Virus record (IMG/VR): IMGVR_UViG_3300037153_000448 | Span: 1 to 28,538 of that record | Strand: one strand, 5' to 3' | Length of the DNA: 28,538 nucleotides | From: a virus | Shown: one piece after another, positions 23,083 through 28,538 of the stretch | How positions within the stretch are numbered: the first letter of the stretch is position 1 | Layout: each line of letters starts with the position of its first letter | Made by a program: the position numbers and the translations under genes | Notes under the pieces: generated by a model | What the model was told of the DNA's origin: nothing | The model's database searches: none | The model's input: only the letters and a program-made list of their open reading frames with translations

Positions 23083-24982
23083 TGGCCGCGCCTCCGCGCC
23101 TGCGTAGCATCTGCGCCATCGCCGCCTCCGGGCTCGAGGTCACCTCCGAGCTAGGGCTCAGAGGCCCGGCTGCGAGCCCGCCGTTCGTCACGCCGCCACC
23201 GCCACCGGGGGCCTGAATCGGAGCCGCCTGCGGTTGCGGCCCCGCTGAGGGACCGCCTGCGGTGGCGGCGGCGACTTGCGGCGGCATGAAGTATCGCTCC
23301 TTGTCCACGATGTCGTAGGCGTCGAGCACCTTCTCGTAGGCGGCGCGCAGATTCAGCGGCGTCCCCGACTGGGCCATCACGGGCTGGGACTGGACGCTGA
23401 TCTGGTAGAGGCTCTGGGCCTCGGCGCGACGCTCCTGCCGCATCAGCGAGTCGGAGGTGACGTCGATCGTAAGCTCGTACTCGCCCTGCACCTGCAGCGG
23501 CGTGACCTTGCGGTAGGCGTCAGCCCCCTGCTTGCCGAGGATCGGAACGATCCTGTCCTCTCTGAGGAACTGCTGGTAGAGACAGAGGAAGTGCTGCCCG
23601 AGTTCGGCGTAGGCCCAGAGGTAGTGCTGCTTGCGGGCCTGGATGATCCGCTGCGCGATCGTGGTGATGATCGAGACGCCGGTCGCGGTCTGCTGGTCGA
23701 TCGTCTGCGAGTCGGTGCCGCTCGCATTCGGCAGCCCGCCCATGATGTTCTGCAGGTCGCCTTTCAGCAGCGCCTCGGCTTGCAGCGTCAGCTGGGCGGC
23801 GGTCGGGTCGATCGGAAGCGTCTTCACCTGATCGACCGACTCGACCAGCCACTGCTGGTTCGGTCCCCAGACGAAGCCTTCCGCGTCCTCGACGTCGGAG
23901 CGGACGAGCGTGATCACGTTGGCGAGCAGCCGGATGACGTCGAGCCGCTGGTTCTGCAGCGTCCAGAGCATGTTCTGCAGCTGCGCCAGCGCCTCGACCA
24001 CCGAGATGCCGGGGATCTGGAAGGCGTCCGGCATCGCTGAGCAGACGACGAAGGGCATGCGCCCGTTCCAGTTCGGGTTCGGCCTGTCCCAGAGCAGCAC
24101 GTTGCGGTTGCCGACGGTGATGCAGCGCTCCGGCGTCCAGTACTCGAGCACCTCGATCAGGTCCTGGGTGCGATCGACATTGCGGAGCCGCTTCTCCCGC
24201 TTCGTCAGATCGGACATCGCCTGAACGGAACGCGACTCCTTCAGCTTCTCGACGTTGCGGTAGTAGCCGAGAGCCTGCTGGCGCTTCAGGTAGTCGTAGC
24301 TCTGCCAGGTACGGTCGATCAGGTACTCGGCCTTCTCGACGTTCGGAGCCTGCGAGGGCCAGAAGAAGTCACGGACGTCCCTGACCTCGCTCTTGGCATC
24401 GTCGTAGACGAGCGCGTTCTTGGCGTGCTGCTCGCTGTGGCTGTGGACGGTGTCGAGCACGTTGCCCATCGCGTCCTGGACGACGATCTGCTCGGGGACG
24501 AGCTTGGTGACGTCGCGGCGCTCCTCGTACCAGTAGTCCTTCAGCACCGAGATCCCGGCGATCAGGTCCTGCTGCATGAAGTCGCGCTGCTTCTGCGCGA
24601 AGCGGTCGCGGTCGAGCGCGTAGCGGAGCGTGTCCGAGATCGCGTCGATCGAGGAGAGACGCGCGATCACCTCGTCCAGGGGCTCGTCCGGCTTCGGGCG
24701 CGGCTGCACGTTGAAGCGCGGGTTCGGCTCGAGCATCGTGGCGAGCATCCCCTCGCAGGTCTGCAGCACGTAGGGGGTGGTGATGTTCGAGTGCCAGTCC
24801 TCGTCGGGCGGGATGTCGCTCTCGTCCTGGACCTCGCTCAGGCCGCGGTAGGCGTTGTAGCGCGCCTCGACCCGCTCGATGAAGGCGTCGTGGTAGCGGC
24901 GCTCGCAGTCCTCGACCGCCTTCACTACCAGCTGGACGGCGTCAACGACCTCGCTTCCCGAATAGGCGGACGTCTCAGCCAA
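23066..24982 (-). CDS. Portal protein (head-tail connector)
   Basis: A 638-residue protein that opens with a helical part and PPDEDWHSNITTPYV, then a long region with ALAQLQNMLWTLQN and DVIRLLANVITL (crown/stem-like helices) and a C-terminal Pro/Gly/Ala tail. This fits portals of the P22-like/large group, which form the twelve-part channel for DNA packaging and exit. Start is TTG 24982 inside the previous gene's stop; the only nearby site is weakly GGGCGGG, so the start is less certain than for other genes. It follows terminase and the Gly/Pro-rich protein and precedes scaffold and capsid, as in most head modules. Confidence 0.85.
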   Translation of the reverse strand: MAETSAYSGSEVVDAVQLVVKAVEDCERRYHDAFIERVEARYNAYRGLSEVQDESDIPPDEDWHSNITTPYVLQTCEGMLATMLEPNPRFNVQPRPKPDEPLDEVIARLSSIDAISDTLRYALDRDRFAQKQRDFMQQDLIAGISVLKDYWYEERRDVTKLVPEQIVVQDAMGNVLDTVHSHSEQHAKNALVYDDAKSEVRDVRDFFWPSQAPNVEKAEYLIDRTWQSYDYLKRQQALGYYRNVEKLKESRSVQAMSDLTKREKRLRNVDRTQDLIEVLEYWTPERCITVGNRNVLLWDRPNPNWNGRMPFVVCSAMPDAFQIPGISVVEALAQLQNMLWTLQNQRLDVIRLLANVITLVRSDVEDAEGFVWGPNQQWLVESVDQVKTLPIDPTAAQLTLQAEALLKGDLQNIMGGLPNASGTDSQTIDQQTATGVSIITTIAQRIIQARKQHYLWAYAELGQHFLCLYQQFLREDRIVPILGKQGADAYRKVTPLQVQGEYELTIDVTSDSLMRQERRAEAQSLYQISVQSQPVMAQSGTPLNLRAAYEKVLDAYDIVDKERYFMPPQVAAATAGGPSAGPQPQAAPIQAPGGGGGVTNGGLAAGPLSPSSEVTSSPEAAMAQMLRRRGGAANAPAS

Positions 24983-25391
24983 GCTGCCCGCCCGACTGCA
25001 GGGCGCGCGCGAGCGAGGTCATGTTTCCGCTCTGGCGGTCCTTCTGGTCCTTCGCCTTCAGCTTCACGACCGCGTGCAGCGCACTCGTCCCGGCGGCGCG
25101 ATCGACCTCGTCGGGCTCCAGCTGCACGTAGGCGTGCAGCGCCTGCTCGGCCGCGTCGAGCGCGTCCATCGAGTTCTGGAAGCCCTGGTCGCCGCCGCCG
25201 TCGGGCGGCGGGCCAGCGCCGGGAGGAAGCCCGGCATCCGGAGGAGGAGCGAGGCCGGGCGGGAGGCCGGGAGGGAGGCCGGGAGGCCCCGCGCCGGGAG
25301 GTAGCCCCGGAGGACCAGCGCCAGGGGGCCCCGCGCCGGGAGGGCCTCCGCCCGCGCCCAGCGCCGAGACGAGATCCATGATCGAACTCAT
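24975..25391 (-). CDS. Gly/Pro-rich protein between terminase and portal
   Basis: A 138-residue protein. An ATG overlaps the terminase stop (ATGA), with GGAGGAG before it. Residues ~12-70 repeat PPG-type blocks (GAGPPG, GLPPG), resembling elastic or collagen-like low complexity but without strict Gly-X-Y phase. Residues ~71-138 form a helical domain with DALDAAEQALHAY and ALHAVVKLKAKDQ. It may be a head or packaging helper linked to the portal. No enzyme motif. The low-complexity part may also be a hypermutable repeat tract. Confidence 0.65.
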   Translation of the reverse strand: MSSIMDLVSALGAGGGPPGAGPPGAGPPGLPPGAGPPGLPPGLPPGLAPPPDAGLPPGAGPPPDGGGDQGFQNSMDALDAAEQALHAYVQLEPDEVDRAAGTSALHAVVKLKAKDQKDRQSGNMTSLARALQSGGQLG

Positions 25392-27022
25392 GCGCTCCTC
25401 CTCTTCTGCCAGGGGTAGGCGTAGACCGACCGCTTCGCCCTGCGCGTCACCTTGCGTTCATGGCGTCCGTACTGGCGGTACATCTCGAGCGCGATCCCGA
25501 ACGCCAGCACGCGGTCGTCGTTCGCGCCGTCCTGGGCCCGCGGGCTCGGGAGCGTGTTCTGGCGGACGAAGGTGCGGCACTCCATCAGCAGCGAGCGGGG
25601 TAGCGCCGGGACGCTCTTCTCACGGATCGCCTGCTCGATCTGGTTGATCACCTGCGGCCTCGAGCGCGTGTTCATCGGGAAGCCGTAGGTCTGCATCTCC
25701 GGCGTGTCGGGCCGGTCGGCGAGCTTGTGCCGGTACAGACGCGGGTAGTGAGGGCGGCCACGGCGTCCGTCGCGAAGTGAGATCACAACGGGCTCGCCGT
25801 AGCCGCCGCCCATTTCTACCGCGAGCCGCGCATTGTTGAACCAGCGGCCGAGGAAGTGCAGCTGCTCCGCGTACTCGTCGGCGTCGAGGCGGCCGTAAAG
25901 CTCGGCGGCGAGGCCCATGTTGCTCAGGTCGATCACGTAGGCGCAGGAGTAGTCACGCCCGCGGCCGGTGGCGACGTCCGCGCCGATCGCGTAGTCGCGC
26001 TCGGGCTCGGGACGGGCGTAGACGCGCAGCCAGCCGTTCGACTGCTTGTGCAGCTTCGCCTTGCCGCCGCTGTGATCGGAGACGAAGCGGTAGCGTTCCT
26101 TCTCCTCGAGCACCGCGTGCTCCGAGTACCAGGCGAGCGCGTCCAGGTCGAACCAGCACTCGCCCGTGTTGATGAAGGCGTCCTCGGGGTTGAGCGGGTA
26201 CTGCTCGGCCCGCATGTGCGAGGGGAGCGCGCGGGCGGTGTTCGCGTACCAGGCGTCGTCGCGGTCGGGGTGCAGCGACCAGGGCAGGAACTGGACGTCG
26301 ATCCCGTACGACTCGGCGTTGACGTAGAGGTGGTGGAAGAAGTTGCCCTCGCCGGTCTTCTCGTTCGAGACGCCGTTGGCGGTGGAGATGACGAAGATCT
26401 GGCCGCCGTTGTCGGCGACCGAGAACATCGCCTTCCAGGAGTCGCCCGCGTACTCATGCCGCGAGTACTCGTCCAGCAGCACGACCGCGGCGACCTCGCC
26501 GTGACCGGCTCGCCGCGTCGAGGGGAGCCCGACAACCGAGGAGATCGTCCCGTCGGGGAAGGTCAACTCGATCAGGGTTGATGGTCGGGCTCCCCGCGCT
26601 GGTTTGGTCACCTCGGCCCCGAAGCGCAGGTGGTCCGGCAGTGACTCGAACATGTCGTAGGCGCGGTTGACGACCTTGATCGCCTCGTCCTCGTTGATCG
26701 AGACGATCAGGCCGCGCGTGCCCGGCTTGCTCAGCAGCTTCCAGAGCAGGTAGCCGACCGCGAGCCAGGTGATTCCCAGCTGCCTCGCCTTCAGGACGAG
26801 GTTGAGCGGGTGCTCGAGCCAGGCGTCGAGCGTCTGCCGCTGCCAGTACCAGCCCGCCTCGGAGTCGGAGAGCGTGAAGCCGAAGCGCTCGCCCGTCCTC
26901 GAGTCGAGGCAGACGACGTGGTCGAGCAGCCCGGCCGGGTGCTGCAACGCCTCGAGCCGCTGGCGCATGCGAATCGCGCGCTCGGCCTCGAAGGTCGCGA
27001 GTGTCTCCGGAGCTACTGTCAT
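25388..27022 (-). CDS. Terminase large subunit
   Basis: A 544-residue protein from ATG 27022 behind GGAGGAG. ATPase: a Walker-A-like KARQLGITW at residues 78-86 (the deviant type of some terminases), Walker B VVLLDEYS at 180-187, and coupling STAN at 213-216. Nuclease: Asp349 in IGADVATGRGRD, Glu403 in VEMGGGYG and Asp502/503 near the C-terminus, an RNase H-like set. It packages DNA into the head and cuts it. No small terminase was recognised in this window. It may lie past the right edge. The order terminase, Gly/Pro-rich protein, portal is compact. Confidence 0.9.
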   Translation of the reverse strand: MTVAPETLATFEAERAIRMRQRLEALQHPAGLLDHVVCLDSRTGERFGFTLSDSEAGWYWQRQTLDAWLEHPLNLVLKARQLGITWLAVGYLLWKLLSKPGTRGLIVSINEDEAIKVVNRAYDMFESLPDHLRFGAEVTKPARGARPSTLIELTFPDGTISSVVGLPSTRRAGHGEVAAVVLLDEYSRHEYAGDSWKAMFSVADNGGQIFVISTANGVSNEKTGEGNFFHHLYVNAESYGIDVQFLPWSLHPDRDDAWYANTARALPSHMRAEQYPLNPEDAFINTGECWFDLDALAWYSEHAVLEEKERYRFVSDHSGGKAKLHKQSNGWLRVYARPEPERDYAIGADVATGRGRDYSCAYVIDLSNMGLAAELYGRLDADEYAEQLHFLGRWFNNARLAVEMGGGYGEPVVISLRDGRRGRPHYPRLYRHKLADRPDTPEMQTYGFPMNTRSRPQVINQIEQAIREKSVPALPRSLLMECRTFVRQNTLPSPRAQDGANDDRVLAFGIALEMYRQYGRHERKVTRRAKRSVYAYPWQKRRSA

Positions 27023-27033
27023 GCTCCTCCTGG

Positions 27034-27255
27034 ATGAAGCAGCTGCCACTACTGCTGCTGGCCTTCGGCCTCGTCGGGACGGCCTTCACGATCGCCTTCG
27101 CGATCACTGGGCCGTGGTGGATGGCGTTCGCGAACGGACTACTGGCTGGCTTCCTGCTGACTCAGGCGCTGCTAGCGCAAGCCGCACATGCGAGACGTGT
27201 TCGGCCATGGCCCGAAGCCGCGGCCCGCCAGAACGGCTCGCATCCCAACCGCTAG
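27034..27255 (+). CDS. Possible 73-residue membrane protein on opposite strand
   Basis: An ATG at 27034 opens a frame with two hydrophobic stretches (LPLLLLAFGLVGTAFTIAFA and MAFANGLLAGFLLTQALL) and a basic C-terminal tail. The first 50 codons have clear G/C-ending bias, which supports coding. It is divergent from terminase (start 27022) and its last 84 nt overlap the end of the lysozyme-like gene. No ribosome binding site is evident in front. It could be a small holin-like or superinfection membrane protein, or a chance frame. Confidence 0.35.
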   Translation: MKQLPLLLLAFGLVGTAFTIAFAITGPWWMAFANGLLAGFLLTQALLAQAAHARRVRPWPEAAARQNGSHPNR

Positions 27256-27669
27256 CTGCACGAACGGGGGCCAGTGGTCGGCTGTCCCCCAGGCGCGGAG
27301 GAACTCGCCGCCGTAGGCGCGCTGGAAGCCCATGTCCATCTGCAGCCCACCCCAGAAGGGGGCGCTCGGGTCAGACCAGCTGCCCTCGTAGCGGTGGATG
27401 CAGAGCAGCGAGCGGGCCAGCGGCCCGGAAATCGCAGGACTCGACCGGTGCCCAAGAACGACGGTCTGCAGTCGTCGCAGCCGAGCCCCACGAGCGTTCG
27501 CGTCCTGACGAGCCTTGACCGCATGAGCGGCCCACCAGTCGGCGCTCTTGCCCTGATAGGAGTCTGCCGTCGTGACGGTGACGACGATCGGTTCGTTGTC
27601 GGCGGAGAGCGTGGTCGCGAGCAGTCCGCCCGCGACGAGTACTGCCGCGGAAACGAGCAGGATCTTCAT
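27172..27669 (-). CDS. Secreted lysozyme/Rpf-like transglycosylase
   Basis: A 165-residue protein with ATG 27669 behind AAGGAGG. Residues 1-23 are a signal peptide (MKILLVSAAVLVAGGLLATT start). Residues ~88-165 look like a small lysozyme-like or Rpf-type fold: Cys90 and Cys162 may form a disulfide, Glu95 in HRYEG is the candidate acid, GGLQMD at 107-112 and GPWPNTSRMCG near the end complete the pattern. From memory such proteins are frequent in Thermoleophilia. It lies just upstream of terminase, unlike a normal endolysin, so it may be an exported wall-remodelling enzyme or a virion component. Confidence 0.72.
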   Translation of the reverse strand: MKILLVSAAVLVAGGLLATTLSADNEPIVVTVTTADSYQGKSADWWAAHAVKARQDANARGARLRRLQTVVLGHRSSPAISGPLARSLLCIHRYEGSWSDPSAPFWGGLQMDMGFQRAYGGEFLRAWGTADHWPPFVQLAVGMRAVLAGRGFGPWPNTSRMCGLR

Positions 27670-27720
27670 GGTGTCCTCCTTGTTGAAGGGAGGCCCAGTG
27701 CAGGCCTGTTTCGTCAGCGG

Positions 27721-27918
27721 CTATCTGCGTCGCTTCTTCGCCTTTCGTTTCCGGGATTGGCCCGACTGCGAGAGCGCAATCGCGACCGCCTGTTTGCGGC
27801 TGCGAACGACGGGGCCGGTCTTGGAGCCGGAGTGCAGCGAGCCCCGCTTGAATTCGCTCATCACGGTGTGGACTTTCGCCTGCTTCGCGGCCTTCGTTCT
27901 CGGCTTCTTTCGCGCCAC
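27721..27918 (-). CDS. DUF6496 small basic protein
   Basis: A 65-residue protein, GTG start at 27918 about 10 nt after GAGGAGG. It matches DUF6496: VMSEFKRGSLHSGSKTGPVV then SRKQAVAIALSQ, ending in a run of Lys/Arg. The family is widespread in phages and some bacteria and has no assigned function; a DNA-binding or DNA-condensing role is a guess from charge. It stands in a run of small genes before the lysozyme-like gene. Confidence 0.8.
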   Translation of the reverse strand: MARKKPRTKAAKQAKVHTVMSEFKRGSLHSGSKTGPVVRSRKQAVAIALSQSGQSRKRKAKKRRR

Positions 27919-27920
27919 CT

Positions 27921-28157
27921 TTAGCCCGCCTCCTCGTCGTAGCCGCCGACGAAGGCGATGATCTTGTCGCTGTCATCGAAGACGGCGACTTTACGCCAGG
28001 TAGAGGGGCTGTAGTCCTGCTGCGCCCCGTAGACGGCGACGGCAATCGTGACGGCAGAGATGTTGTCGTAGCTGCCGCCGACCAGCGTCTTGCGTTCTCC
28101 CTGCTCATCGAGCGTGTAGCAGGAGAACGGATGCGTGGGCGCGGCTTCGACCGACAT
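27921..28157 (-). CDS. Unknown 78-residue protein
   Basis: ATG at 28157 overlaps the stop of the small membrane gene (ATGA). The sequence is beta-rich, with YTLDEQGERKTLVGG and a KVAVFDDSDKIIAF strand pair. No membrane span, cysteine cluster or known motif. It sits in the run of small genes between the tail-chaperone-like gene and DUF6496. The function is unknown. Confidence 0.6.
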   Translation of the reverse strand: MSVEAAPTHPFSCYTLDEQGERKTLVGGSYDNISAVTIAVAVYGAQQDYSPSTWRKVAVFDDSDKIIAFVGGYDEEAG

Positions 28158-28252
28158 CAGCTGACCCAGTTGAAGCCGAAGAGCAGGAAGAGGATGAAGC
28201 AGACGGCGAGCACGAAGATCCAGAAGGTCGCCTGCGTCACGAAAGGCGGCAT
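28157..28252 (-). CDS. Tiny single-span membrane protein
   Basis: A 31-residue protein from ATG 28252 behind GAGGAGG. Nearly all of it is one hydrophobic span (FWIFVLAVCFILFLLFGF). A longer version starting within the upstream gene has an Arg/Ser-rich, unlikely N-terminus. Its stop overlaps the next gene start. Tiny spans in phages may be holin, antiholin or superinfection factors. The role is not determinable. Confidence 0.6.
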   Translation of the reverse strand: MPPFVTQATFWIFVLAVCFILFLLFGFNWVS

Positions 28253-28268
28253 GAAATTCCTCCTCTCT

Positions 28269-28538
28269 CTAGGGTTCCTGCGGCGGCATATCCGGCTGGA
28301 ATTGCCCCTGCTCGAGCGGGAACGGATTCGGCGGCAGGACGAGCTTGGGCTCGAGCGGCGGGTAGGGCCAGACGAGTACCGTCGGATCCTCGCCCGCACT
28401 CGGAAGGTCCCTGAGCGCCTGCCGGTAGCCGAGCCAGCCGGAGCGGTTCGCCTGCAGCGTCATCGCAAGCTCGGGCGGCAGGTCGGACGGCGGGCTGACC
28501 AGCCAGTCGCTGGCCGCAAGCGCGGCGTCGCGAGCGGC
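28269..28538 (-). CDS. Partial tail-fibre assembly chaperone-like protein
   Basis: The 3' end (89 residues) of a gene whose start is beyond the right edge. The segment AALAASDWLVSPPSDLPPEL followed by GYRQALRDLP is the hallmark of phage tail assembly chaperone proteins (Pfam Phage_tail_APC type), where RD..L.ASDW and YRQALRDLP are conserved. They usually follow a tail-fibre gene and help it fold, so a tail fibre is expected just right of this window. An internal ATG at 28463 would cut the conserved motif, so the frame is read through to the edge. The tail after the motif is Pro-rich. Confidence 0.75.
   Translation of the reverse strand, partial: AARDAALAASDWLVSPPSDLPPELAMTLQANRSGWLGYRQALRDLPSAGEDPTVLVWPYPPLEPKLVLPPNPFPLEQGQFQPDMPPQEP

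Noticed and set aside
1-28538. tRNA genes or a CRISPR array
   Set aside because: I saw no cloverleaf-like sequence with a T-loop and no regularly spaced repeat array. The repeats at 504-823 are too short and irregular for CRISPR.

Overview
This window looks like the late (structural, packaging and lysis) region of a tailed bacteriophage or prophage with a short, podovirus-like tail. The DNA is GC-rich with strongly G/C-ending codons. The likely host is a high-GC Gram-positive actinobacterium. A secreted lysozyme-like protein at 27172-27669 resembles, from memory, proteins common in Thermoleophilia/Solirubrobacterales, so that class is a tentative host guess. Almost every gene lies on the minus strand and is packed with 1-20 nt overlaps (ATGA, GTGA and TGATG junctions, several TTG starts). 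The map therefore reads from the right edge to the left.

Right to left: the end of a tail-fibre assembly chaperone-like gene cut by the edge; a small membrane protein, a small unknown and a basic DUF6496 protein; a signal-peptide-bearing lysozyme-like protein; the large terminase; a Gly/Pro-rich protein; the portal; a small unknown; an acidic scaffold; and an SU10/DUF5309-like major capsid protein followed by a strong hairpin. Next come small head or neck proteins, including a zinc ribbon, a common phage virion family, and a protein built from about 22-residue repeats. A lysis block follows (three-part endolysin, holin-like protein, collagen-like membrane protein, small membrane protein). After it come a neck adaptor, a beta-propeller-like tail hub, two coiled-coil virion proteins, a 2574-residue polyvalent protein likely ejected with the DNA, and a virion lysin (lysozyme-like plus NlpC/P60).

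Three short units run against this flow on the plus strand: a ParB-like gene with an apparent frameshift into a cysteine-rich tail (935-1665), a two-gene cassette (17742-18259) ended by a probable bidirectional terminator, and a possible 73-residue membrane protein (27034-27255). The first two share an identical 11-bp upstream motif. At the left end a DUF2493 (SLOG-like) gene is divergent from the ParB-like gene across 437 bp of repeat-rich non-coding DNA.

The most unusual signals are a small ORF embedded in another frame of the giant gene, with codon statistics that favour the small ORF locally (6328-6573); the frameshifted ParB-like gene; the repeat-rich divergent region; and the periodic and collagen-like proteins. 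Integrase, replication genes, small terminase, tail fibres, tRNAs and CRISPR arrays were not seen in this window.
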